A stretch of 64,000 nucleotides of DNA from JAFEDN01 sp963818985 (lineage in GTDB: Bacteria > Pseudomonadota > Gammaproteobacteria > Coxiellales > Coxiellaceae): assembly GCA_963818985.1 (NCBI GenBank), contig CAWFUJ010000007.1:1-64000 (forward strand), written 5' to 3'. How positions within the stretch are numbered: position 1 is the stretch's first letter; each line of letters opens with the position of its first letter. Below are positions 56,367 to 63,685 of the stretch, one piece after another. The notes beneath the pieces are model-generated. The model made no database searches and was not told where the DNA came from. It worked only from the letters and a program-made list of their open reading frames with translations. A program made the translations under genes and the position numbers.

Positions 56367-57520
56367 TTTTCACTTTCCGGAATGTATAGAATTTTTTGCA
56401 CTTCTTCATCCAACCCACTCACTGCTTCTTTCACCATTGGATTCTTTAAAGCACGCTTCATTTTCTTTTCTGCATGCCAATGGGCAAATAAGCCAGCCAC
56501 TTCGACTACCGCTGTTTGTCTCCCCACACTGTTGAACATATACCACATACGGCGATCAACGGGCTTCAACCATAAAAACTCGGAAGAAGCCAACACACCA
56601 TCTATTCTGGCCATTTCTAATAATGATGCCATTAACGAACCCACATAAGCATGGCGGAGGGCTAACCATTTAAGTGGCTTCGCTTCTGCATATTTTTCTA
56701 ACTGTTCTTCAATACCGCTGAAGTCGAGCTTGCCATGTCCAGCTGATGCGGAAATTTGCTTTAAAAATCGATTGGCGATTTCGCGTTCGCGCAAAGCTCG
56801 GGCGACAAAGATCACTAATAATGCCTTTAAATGGATCGGTAGTTTTTGCGGGCCACGCCATGGCGCCCCCAACTGCAAGGCAAATATTCGATAAGCAGGC
56901 TCGGCTTTCAATTTCCAAACCAGTTTATTATCTTCTCCATCTCCCACTAACAGCATGTCGTGTTCTTTGCAGAAAATTAATGGGGTTTTTGCCATGGCCC
57001 AAGGGCCTTCGTCTAAATCTTCTTTTAATAAGTCTAATGATAGAACTGGGGTTATCTGTGGCCAGTTTTGACTTTCTTGTTTTTTCAAATCGTTCATGGA
57101 ATAGTCTTTTTGGAAACGGTTGTTAGTATGACTAAAATAAGTATAAATCGCTAAAGCACCCATGATGATCATCGACGGATAACGTAGGAAATCACCGATA
57201 TACTTATTGATAGCAGAAAACTCTTGAAATTTGATCAAATTGATCGGCGTGGTGGTAATATATTCTCTTATATTCACTATTTCTTGAGCATTGAAAACCG
57301 GTAAATGTAGCCAGGGCAGCAATGCCGCGAATTTTCCCCACCATTCGGCAATAAATTGTAAAATATGGGTTTCAAAACCACGGAAACCTAACACTGGAAT
57401 AACAATCCAATCGCGTTTTAGCCACCATAAAAATAAAAACACGCCCACTGCTAATCCAACCATCCAGAAAAAATTGGAGATTTGATCAGAAGGTTGTTGT
57501 TGTCCGCCGCCGCCTTTCAT
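56357..57520 (-). CDS. icmP: Dot/Icm protein IcmP/DotM
   Basis: DotM forms a subcomplex with DotL. Membrane helices lie at about 16-35 (FFWMVGLAVGVFLFLWWL) and 110-130 (SMIIMGALAIYTYF), and a soluble C-terminal domain contains GPWAMAKTPLIFCKEHDM, LALRHAYVGSLMASLLEMAR and DGVLASSEFLWLKPVDRRMWYMFN. The C-terminal domain of the Legionella protein binds acidic effector signals. 387 residues is normal. It follows icmQ by 2 bases. Confidence 0.96.
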   Translation of the reverse strand: MKGGGGQQQPSDQISNFFWMVGLAVGVFLFLWWLKRDWIVIPVLGFRGFETHILQFIAEWWGKFAALLPWLHLPVFNAQEIVNIREYITTTPINLIKFQEFSAINKYIGDFLRYPSMIIMGALAIYTYFSHTNNRFQKDYSMNDLKKQESQNWPQITPVLSLDLLKEDLDEGPWAMAKTPLIFCKEHDMLLVGDGEDNKLVWKLKAEPAYRIFALQLGAPWRGPQKLPIHLKALLVIFVARALREREIANRFLKQISASAGHGKLDFSGIEEQLEKYAEAKPLKWLALRHAYVGSLMASLLEMARIDGVLASSEFLWLKPVDRRMWYMFNSVGRQTAVVEVAGLFAHWHAEKKMKRALKNPMVKEAVSGLDEEVQKILYIPESEKWQ

Positions 57521-57522
57521 TA

Positions 57523-58221
57523 TTACACCTGTTTAGTTTTTTCAATTAATTTTCCTTCAATAAAATAATAGTGTTTATCCTGATACACAAATTCTAAAAT
57601 ATTTTCGCTCCGGACTGAGCCGGGTAGTAATTGCAACAATTCATTGCCTTGTTTATCCACACGTAATGGATGATATTCTCCAGTTTGTATGGCTGTTTCG
57701 CTGACCCCAACACACACATAGGCATCGGATGTTTGCATTAATTTAGCGCGTATTGCTTGCTTTATAGCGGTTTCCTCGCGATAAATGGGTCGTCCTAAGA
57801 TATATTGCGGTAATGCGTTCAATTGGTGTTCCCAATCTCGTAAGTGATGGGCTTTATTTTGGAAAATTCCAATATAAACTTTGATCATTCCAGGCGCTAA
57901 TTCTGGCTCAATCACCGCTTGGTGATGAGTGATACCCAACATTTGCTCCCGCAATTGCCAAGCTTCCTGACGCATATCCTTCAAAGGTTTCACGGTATTG
58001 CGTAGGAATAATGAACTTTCCCAATCTCCAGCGCTCAATACCCGGTCAAACGCTGTGATCATTTCTTCTAGTGCTTGTAAATTATGAGCATCATCCCGGG
58101 AATTCTGCGCATAGAATTTTTCGATGGCTGCAACAATATGGTGTTTTTCAGCACGCAAATGCGCCAATAGATGCTGGCGCGTCTGTAATTGCTCTAATTC
58201 ACTGATAATATTGTTGGTCAT
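57523..58221 (-). CDS. icmQ: Dot/Icm protein IcmQ
   Basis: IcmQ is a cytoplasmic/membrane-active protein bound and controlled by IcmR in Legionella. The N-terminal helical region (about 1-120) is the part that binds IcmR, and the C-terminal part (IKVYIGIFQNKAHHLRDWEHQL, GRPIYREETAIKQAI, AYVCVGVSE) is the NAD-binding domain of the family. At 232 residues it is somewhat longer than Legionella IcmQ. A short gene directly upstream is a candidate partner. Confidence 0.9.
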   Translation of the reverse strand: MTNNIISELEQLQTRQHLLAHLRAEKHHIVAAIEKFYAQNSRDDAHNLQALEEMITAFDRVLSAGDWESSLFLRNTVKPLKDMRQEAWQLREQMLGITHHQAVIEPELAPGMIKVYIGIFQNKAHHLRDWEHQLNALPQYILGRPIYREETAIKQAIRAKLMQTSDAYVCVGVSETAIQTGEYHPLRVDKQGNELLQLLPGSVRSENILEFVYQDKHYYFIEGKLIEKTKQV

Positions 58222-58226
58222 TTATA

Positions 58227-58406
58227 TCAGCCAGATCTAAATTGATGTGATGAAACTTGCTCTCTGAGCATGCGTAAAAATGGTTCACCGACTTCTTTTA
58301 TACTTTTAGCTTGCGCAACCAACTCCTGTGAGACCCTAGAATTGAATAAGCTAGCGCGAGATGATAAGTCAGCTCCAGAACGGTTATTTGCTATAGAATT
58401 TCTCAT
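58227..58406 (-). CDS. Small protein upstream of icmQ, candidate IcmR-equivalent (FIR)
   Basis: A 59-codon gene starting MRNSIANNRSGADLSS and ending HQFRSG, with an excellent ribosome site AAAGGAG six bases before the ATG. Its middle part (VSQELVAQAKSIKEVGEPFLRMLREQV) should form an amphipathic helix. No sequence homology is recognised, which is expected: genes between the promoter and icmQ in different Legionella species and in Coxiella (CoxigA) encode unrelated proteins that serve as IcmR (the FIR family). The position, 5 bases before icmQ and directly after the PmrA-type promoter, is the reason for this call. Confidence 0.6.
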   Translation of the reverse strand: MRNSIANNRSGADLSSRASLFNSRVSQELVAQAKSIKEVGEPFLRMLREQVSSHQFRSG

Positions 58407-58470
58407 TTAATGCTCCTTTTCCTAATAGTTAAGTATAAATAATGTGTACAAAGTGTACCAATGAAGCTCT

Positions 58471-58503
58471 ATTGTAAAGGATTTTCCTTAAGAAAACATT
58501 AAA
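58471..58503 (-). promoter_or_regulatory. PmrA-type promoter of the FIR-icmQ-P-O unit
   Basis: TTTAAT-N5-CTTAAGG (58503-58486), nine bases, TACAAT (58476-58471) on the minus strand, 65 bases before the FIR candidate. Confidence 0.82.
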
Positions 58504-58615
58504 TTTATAGGATGTATAGTTTAACTGATTAATAGGGAGCACTGCTTAAACAAAATCTGTCCTTTACACAGGGATAGATTTATTATAAACTATCCTTAAT
58601 AGGAGGACAGTTTAA

Positions 58616-59986
58616 ATGCATGAAGAGAATTCCCAGCAAACTTTAAAAACTCTTATTGAAGAATTCCAAAATCGAATATCCATTTTTGATCCAGGTATCT
58701 TGCGGATTCAAGATTTTTTCCCAATTCCTGGCAAAATAATGGTTGCGGTTGGGATGAGGAGAACAGGCAAAACTCATTTTTTGATGCAGATTATAAAAGA
58801 TCTGCTCGAAAAAAAAATAGATATCCATCAAATTTTATATATCAACTTCGAAGATGATCGTTTATATCCATTATCCCAGGAAAAGCTTCGCTTGTTACTT
58901 GAAGGCTTTTATTCTCTATATCCAGAGAATCACCAAAAAGAATGTTATCTTTTTTTGGATGAAATTCAAAACGCCGAGAATTGGGCGTTAGTTGTACGCC
59001 GTTTTTTTGAAACCAAACAAGTTAAAATATTTTTGAGTGGGTCGTCTGCAAAACTACTTAGTAAAGAAATTGCCACGTCTCTACGTGGACGTTCTTTTGC
59101 CATCGAAATATGGCCTTTTAACTTTATGGAATACTTACAAATTAAAAAAGAATCTGTAAGCGAGTTATTAGGTGCGGCTAGTTTAGATAAGCTTAAAAAG
59201 TATCTATTCAAATTTCTCGAAAACGGTGGTTTCCCAGAAATTATTAACCTGAACCTAGAACAAAAATATCTTAATATGCCTGGATACAATTCATTCAGTT
59301 TAGGATACTCAGCTAGTGGATTTTATACCGGAAGTAACAGTGCTGAAATTGGAATTCGTAGGCAAATTCTGCAAGATTATGTCACTGTAGTTACTCTTAG
59401 AGATATTGTTGAACGTTATGGCCTAACAAATTCCCAACCTCTACATTATATGATCAATACGTTACTTAAAAATACCGCTTGCTCGTTGTCGGTCCAGAAA
59501 ATTTACAACGATCTCAAAAGTCAAGGTTATTCTATTGGCAAAGATCATGTTCATGAATATCTATCGCACATTGAAGATACTTATCTAATTAATTCCGTTT
59601 CTATTCATAGTGAATCTATCCGCAAGGTGCATTCTAATCCAAGGAAATTTTATTCAGTAGACACAGGCTTGGCTCACGCTTATAAAATTGGTTTTGCAAA
59701 CAATAGTGGTCATTATTTTGAAAACCTAGTCTACCTTGATTTGCGTCGTGCCGGCCATAAAATAAATTATTATTTAACTGAAAATCGAAAAGAAGTCGAT
59801 TTTATTTCTCAAGACAGGCAAGGCTCTTGGCATTTATGGCAAGTTTGTTGGGATATAAATGATCCTAAAACAGTTAACAGGGAGATGTCGGCTTTAGAAA
59901 TAGCACAGAATGAATTGAAGATAAACGGACAACTTATCACCCCCGATTCTTATCTAAGTCAATTTTTGCCCGCAATTTCTCGCTGA
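58616..59986 (+). CDS. AAA ATPase with DUF4143 domain
   Basis: A 456-residue ATP-binding protein of the AAA_14/DUF4143 type. The P-loop is VGMRRTGKTHFL (about 44-55), Walker B is LFLDEIQNAENW, and the C-terminal DUF4143 region has KFYSVDTGLAHAY and NRKEVDFIS, resembling a nuclease-fold EVDF motif. Such proteins are common mobile or horizontally moved genes in bacteria and archaea; their role is unsettled. It is oriented against the icm genes and splits icmQ from icmS/T. GGAGGACAG precedes the ATG. A second member starts at 63686. Confidence 0.85.
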   Translation: MHEENSQQTLKTLIEEFQNRISIFDPGILRIQDFFPIPGKIMVAVGMRRTGKTHFLMQIIKDLLEKKIDIHQILYINFEDDRLYPLSQEKLRLLLEGFYSLYPENHQKECYLFLDEIQNAENWALVVRRFFETKQVKIFLSGSSAKLLSKEIATSLRGRSFAIEIWPFNFMEYLQIKKESVSELLGAASLDKLKKYLFKFLENGGFPEIINLNLEQKYLNMPGYNSFSLGYSASGFYTGSNSAEIGIRRQILQDYVTVVTLRDIVERYGLTNSQPLHYMINTLLKNTACSLSVQKIYNDLKSQGYSIGKDHVHEYLSHIEDTYLINSVSIHSESIRKVHSNPRKFYSVDTGLAHAYKIGFANNSGHYFENLVYLDLRRAGHKINYYLTENRKEVDFISQDRQGSWHLWQVCWDINDPKTVNREMSALEIAQNELKINGQLITPDSYLSQFLPAISR

Positions 59987-60016
59987 GTACAGCAAGAAAT
60001 TGCGGTCTGTTTTTAT

Positions 60017-60084
60017 GCTCCGCTCGGCGGAGCAGATGCTTCTAATGACGCCATTGTAAGTCTTTGATTTATAATGGCGTCATT
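60017..60084. repeat. Hairpins downstream of the AAA ATPase gene
   Basis: GCTCCG-CTC-GGCGGAGC-like hairpin at 60017-60034, then a perfect 12-base inverted repeat AATGACGCCATT (60044-60055) with AATGGCGTCATT (60073-60084). No gene is seen in 59987-60245; a GAGCGCTTCGCGCTGCTC hairpin lies near 60133. Confidence 0.55.
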
Positions 60085-60205
60085 TCTGATATTTCCCCAG
60101 TTTTTGGGGTGGGGTGCTCGCAATGAAGGGGGGAGCGCTTCGCGCTGCTCCCCATGGCGTAGGGAATTTTCTTCGAAAATTATTTTTTAAATAAACTAGG
60201 TCTGT

Positions 60206-60230
60206 CATACCGGCGAAGGCCGGTATCCAG
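60206..60230. repeat. Palindromic repeat, ATACCGGC family
   Basis: ATACCGGC-GAAG-GCCGGTAT, related to the element at 35279-35306. It lies just after the icmS stop codon on the minus strand and may act as its terminator. Confidence 0.65.
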
Positions 60231-60245
60231 AATAAATATCAGTCT

Positions 60246-60587
60246 TTAATCATACATCAGCTCGTCGAGGGGGACTAATTCGCGGTTGGGGCTGGTTTTG
60301 ACCAGCTCATTTAATACATCGGTAATGCATAAAAGTCGCAGAATATCGGGAGTGAATTCATCAAAAATCACTTTATTACCCAGTAAAGAGCCTTCAGTTT
60401 CCTCAAAAGTGGCCCCCAGGCCGTATCCTAGGCATAAAGAAGATAACTGATTCGCTCGCTTGGTCAACCCCGGAAGAAGGCCTGTCGTTGAGAATATATC
60501 TTGGTAAGAGATAGGCTGATCTTTAAAAGTGAACGTCACTTTTAATTGTTTAGCTATTGCAATAAGTTTTTTATCAATTTCCATCAT
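60246..60587 (-). CDS. icmS: Dot/Icm chaperone IcmS
   Basis: IcmS is a small acidic cytoplasmic chaperone that pairs with IcmW to bring a class of effectors to DotL. The 113-residue product has the IcmS text LIAIAKQLKVTFTFKDQPISYQDIFSTTGLLPGLTKRANQLSSLCLGYGLGATFEE. It follows icmT by 3 bases. icmW is not in the window. Confidence 0.93.
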   Translation of the reverse strand: MMEIDKKLIAIAKQLKVTFTFKDQPISYQDIFSTTGLLPGLTKRANQLSSLCLGYGLGATFEETEGSLLGNKVIFDEFTPDILRLLCITDVLNELVKTSPNRELVPLDELMYD

Positions 60588-60590
60588 ACA

Positions 60591-60848
60591 TTATTCCAAC
60601 CACCAGGGAATGGCTATTTTACGTTTTCCTGCTAGAGAGGACCTTAACCAACGCAAAAACACAATGGGGCTAAAACCATATCTATTTAATATAGTAAAAA
60701 ATATCATAGCGACGAAAGCCACTACAAAAGTCCATATCCGAATGTGTAGTAGAAAAATCACAAATGGAAAGGCCGCCTTTCCGTCCCAGATAAAAAAACG
60801 GATTGACCTTGCAGTATCTCGCCAATGTGCTTCTACTGGTGGTTTCAT
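60591..60848 (-). CDS. icmT: Dot/Icm protein IcmT
   Basis: IcmT is a small inner-membrane protein of the apparatus. The 85-residue product has HWRDTARSIRFFIWDGKAAFP, a strongly conserved N-terminus, two hydrophobic segments (FVIFLLHIRIWTFVVAFVAMIFFTIL) and a basic C-terminus (RWLRSSLAGKRKIAIPWW). icmT and icmS form a two-gene unit divergent from dotDCB. Confidence 0.94.
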   Translation of the reverse strand: MKPPVEAHWRDTARSIRFFIWDGKAAFPFVIFLLHIRIWTFVVAFVAMIFFTILNRYGFSPIVFLRWLRSSLAGKRKIAIPWWLE

Positions 60849-60871
60849 AATATTCAGGTTATACTAGTGGT

Positions 60872-60904
60872 TTTAATGTTCTCTTAAGGTTTATACTTTA
60901 CAAT
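60872..60904 (+). promoter_or_regulatory. PmrA-type promoter of dotD-C-B
   Basis: TTTAAT (60872-60877), five bases, CTTAAGG (60883-60889), nine bases, TACAAT (60899-60904) on the plus strand, 71 bases before dotD. Confidence 0.83.
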
Positions 60905-60927
60905 ACCTGTACTTAACGTAAACAAAC

Positions 60928-60959
60928 ATTGAAGTTAAAACCCTTAAATATTTATTAAT
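60928..60959 (-). promoter_or_regulatory. Weaker PmrA-type promoter of icmT-icmS
   Basis: On the minus strand ATTAAT-N5-TTTAAGG (60959-60942), then after 8 bases TTCAAT (60933-60928). It has the same layout as the others with three mismatches and overlaps the dotD leader, so the two divergent units may share control. Confidence 0.5.
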
Positions 60960-60975
60960 ATAACATGGTAATGCT

Positions 60976-61482
60976 ATGAAAATCAAGAACATCGTCCTTA
61001 TCGCCGGCAGTTTACTGCTTGCAGGCTGCGCTCAGACTACTAAGCAAGAGGTGAACCTCCATTATGTGGCCAGTAAGAAAGCGCCTCCAGAATTAAATAA
61101 TCAGGACGCACAAGTTCAACTAGCAGAGGCAGCTACCTCGGTAGGTAAATCACTCCAACAATTATCAGCAATGCAGATGGCAGTCACTCAAAAAGCAGAA
61201 ATTCCCGAGATCGATGCGAAAGCCACTGGCATGACCCAAATGACTTCGCTTAATTGGTATGGCCCAGTATTGCCTTTACTTGAGCAAATTGCAGAAGCGA
61301 CTGGCTATAAAGTCAAAGTCCTGGGCGATGCGCCGGCCATTCCGGTCATCGTATCTATTGCAGTGGAAAATCAAGTGATTGCAGATATTTTGAGGAATGT
61401 CACTTATCAAGTGCATAACAAAGCAAGTATTGTCGTATATCCCGCTAAAAGAATTATAGAATTAAGATATTTTCGCGTATAA
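60976..61482 (+). CDS. dotD: Dot/Icm lipoprotein DotD
   Basis: DotD is an outer-membrane lipoprotein required to place DotH in the outer membrane. A lipoprotein signal ends in LLAGC. The rest includes TSLNWYGPVLPLLEQIAEATGYKVKVLGDAPAIPVIVSI, the secretin N0-like domain of DotD. 168 residues, normal. Confidence 0.95.
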   Translation: MKIKNIVLIAGSLLLAGCAQTTKQEVNLHYVASKKAPPELNNQDAQVQLAEAATSVGKSLQQLSAMQMAVTQKAEIPEIDAKATGMTQMTSLNWYGPVLPLLEQIAEATGYKVKVLGDAPAIPVIVSIAVENQVIADILRNVTYQVHNKASIVVYPAKRIIELRYFRV

Positions 61483-61517
61483 AAAATAGACGAACGTTTC
61501 GAAAAGAATAGAGGTAA

Positions 61518-62453
61518 ATGGTAATGATGATTTTAAATCGTTCTAAACAATTATTAACCAGTGCGGCCGTACTCCTGGTCCTGACTGGTTGCGCGCACTC
61601 TCAAGAAAACGGTGGCCAATCTCAAACCCAAGCCTCCACCAAAACTAGGGCTTCAACGGTAGCTCCTCCAGTTGACAATGGTCCTCCACCTTTATATCAG
61701 ACCGAAAAAATTGAAATTTCAGATGTGGATATCGGCTATGTTAAAATCGAAGCCTTCCCAAATAACAATTCTCAAATTAATCCGATTCGCTGGCAAGCAT
61801 TATACGAAACGGCCTTATCATTAGGCGCCACGGGTGCTTTAGCTTGGCGTAGCGAACAAATTGATCGATCTTTAGAAAAAAATCAAAGCGAATTAAATCA
61901 AGTTTTTGATTTTAATCAATTATTATTAAACGATAATGTTTTACCGCCGGTGTTAGTTGAATCTGATAATAGTTTAAACTTAGCCAGCGATGATTCCATT
62001 CGTTTAGCCGCAAAAACTTTTCAAATCATCACCCCAGCCAAATTCGTGAGCGCGGCCCCTTCTTGGCGCGCTTATTTGTGGATGAGCTTTAAGAGGCCAC
62101 CTGTTCCAGATAGAACCTTATTACCAAAAAATAAAGCGGAAGCCGAACTTTGGAATCGCTTTATCCGTGAAGGCTGGCAAAATGGTATACAACAAGCCAA
62201 TTCAATTTTTGCTAGCAACTTAAACCGTTTGCGCCGCGATTATAATGGCATGGTCTTATATCGGAAAATGCTTGCCCAAGGGATGGTGAGCGCACCTTAT
62301 GTTGCCAAAGCCGACTTAGGCGTGACCGGCGATAGCAAACAAATGCGAGTGGATGACCGGGTATTACGTATTACCGCACAATCAGAATTGCAAGTTGACA
62401 GCTCGAAGTGGAAGCCAATTTTGGTCAATCCTCAACAGAACTTACAACCATAA
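61518..62453 (+). CDS. dotC: Dot/Icm lipoprotein DotC
   Basis: DotC is the second outer-membrane lipoprotein of the core. The signal peptide ends in the lipobox LTGC; the mature part has RWQALYETALSLGATGALAWRSEQI, PPVLVESDNSLNLASDDSIRLAAKTFQI and WRAYLWMSF, all typical. The ribosome site AGAGG fits the Met at 61524 better than the ATG at 61518. Ends 10 bases before dotB. Confidence 0.95.
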   Translation: MVMMILNRSKQLLTSAAVLLVLTGCAHSQENGGQSQTQASTKTRASTVAPPVDNGPPPLYQTEKIEISDVDIGYVKIEAFPNNNSQINPIRWQALYETALSLGATGALAWRSEQIDRSLEKNQSELNQVFDFNQLLLNDNVLPPVLVESDNSLNLASDDSIRLAAKTFQIITPAKFVSAAPSWRAYLWMSFKRPPVPDRTLLPKNKAEAELWNRFIREGWQNGIQQANSIFASNLNRLRRDYNGMVLYRKMLAQGMVSAPYVAKADLGVTGDSKQMRVDDRVLRITAQSELQVDSSKWKPILVNPQQNLQP

Positions 62454-62463
62454 GGTAAGCAAC

Positions 62464-63597
62464 ATGACCGAGACCAATAATCCATATTTATACCCAAACG
62501 AACCAACGCGGTTCGAGCCTAAACACATCGATGATTTGTTGGTATTCGGTCACCATATTGGCGCTTCAGATATCACTATTCAAACTAATGAGTCCATTTT
62601 TGCGGAAATTTATGGAAGATTGTATAAAATCACTAACCGTAAATTATCCAATGCTGAGGTGGGCGATCTATTGAATGCTATTTATGGTCCTAATGGCACT
62701 ACCCAAATTATGCGGGGTGAGGACTTAGATACCCATTACGAAGTACGCCCCAATCGTCAACAAAGATTTCGCCATCGTGTGAATGGCACAGGATGTCATG
62801 TCGATGGCCATGAAGGCATTCAAATTACTATCCGGACGATTCCTTCAGCCCCACCCTCCCTGGCTAACCTTAATTTACCGTCAGCTGTGGTGGAGGCTAT
62901 TGCCCCACAAGAGGGGGTTATTTATGTGACCGGGGCAACAGGTTCAGGTAAAAGTACCTTATTAGCCGCTATTATCAAGCAATTAGCGGAAGAGCCCGAT
63001 AGTCATCGCAAAATTCTTACTTATGAAGCACCCATAGAATTCGTCTATGACAGCGTCTTCAAACCCTCCGCCATTATTAGCCAAGCGGAAATTCCACGGC
63101 ATTTGCCAAGTTTTGCTGCCGGCGTACGCAATGCGTTACGACGCAAACCGAGATTGATCTTGGTGGGTGAGGCCCGTGACACTGAGACCATGAGCGCGGT
63201 ATTAGAAGCGGCGCTGACCGGTCACCCTGTTTATACCACTTTACACAGTAACGGCGTCGCGGAAACCATCCGTCGCCTAGTCGGCAGTTTTCCCCATGAG
63301 GAACGTTTAGGCCGTACCATCGATATTATCGAAACCGCCCGCCTGATTATTTGCCAACGTTTAGTGCCTTCCATAGACGGTAAGCGGGTGGCCATCCGCG
63401 AGTTTTTAGTATTTAATGAGAAAATTCGCGATATATTGCTAGACAGCGACCCTGAAAAAGTAACGGCCACCACTCGCCAATTGGTCGAAGAATATGGCCA
63501 GCCTATGATTATCGATGTGAATAAGAAATATCAAGACGGACTCATCAGCGAACGTATGTATAAAGTCCTATCTACCCAAGCCAAAAATCAAGATTAA
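62464..63597 (+). CDS. dotB: Dot/Icm cytoplasmic ATPase DotB
   Basis: DotB is the PilT/VirB11-like hexameric ATPase recruited to the machine. It has the N-terminal domain (HIGASDITIQTNESIFAEIYGRLYKI), the P-loop TGATGSGKSTLLAA, the Asp box LTYEAPIEFVYD, the Walker B LILVGEARD, and the His box TGHPVYTTLHSN. 377 residues. The ATG at 62464 follows AAGGTAAGC; the opening at 62353 runs inside dotC. Confidence 0.97.
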   Translation: MTETNNPYLYPNEPTRFEPKHIDDLLVFGHHIGASDITIQTNESIFAEIYGRLYKITNRKLSNAEVGDLLNAIYGPNGTTQIMRGEDLDTHYEVRPNRQQRFRHRVNGTGCHVDGHEGIQITIRTIPSAPPSLANLNLPSAVVEAIAPQEGVIYVTGATGSGKSTLLAAIIKQLAEEPDSHRKILTYEAPIEFVYDSVFKPSAIISQAEIPRHLPSFAAGVRNALRRKPRLILVGEARDTETMSAVLEAALTGHPVYTTLHSNGVAETIRRLVGSFPHEERLGRTIDIIETARLIICQRLVPSIDGKRVAIREFLVFNEKIRDILLDSDPEKVTATTRQLVEEYGQPMIIDVNKKYQDGLISERMYKVLSTQAKNQD

Positions 63598-63609
63598 ACC
63601 CTCTCAAAG

Positions 63610-63630
63610 CCCCTCTCGGAGGGAGAGGGG
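63610..63630. repeat. Palindromic repeat, CCCCTCTC family
   Basis: CCCCTCTC-GGAGG-GAGAGGGG directly after dotB, a likely terminator of dotD-C-B. Confidence 0.65.
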
Positions 63631-63645
63631 AATATATCCCAATTT

Positions 63646-63663
63646 TGTTCATTGCAGTGAACA
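63646..63663. promoter_or_regulatory. Dyad TGTTCA-N6-TGAACA upstream of the last gene
   Basis: A perfect 6+6 inverted repeat 22 bases before the start at 63686, of the kind bound by dimeric repressors. No regulator is identified. Confidence 0.35.
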
Positions 63664-63685
63664 ATAATTAATGATATCATTCAGT

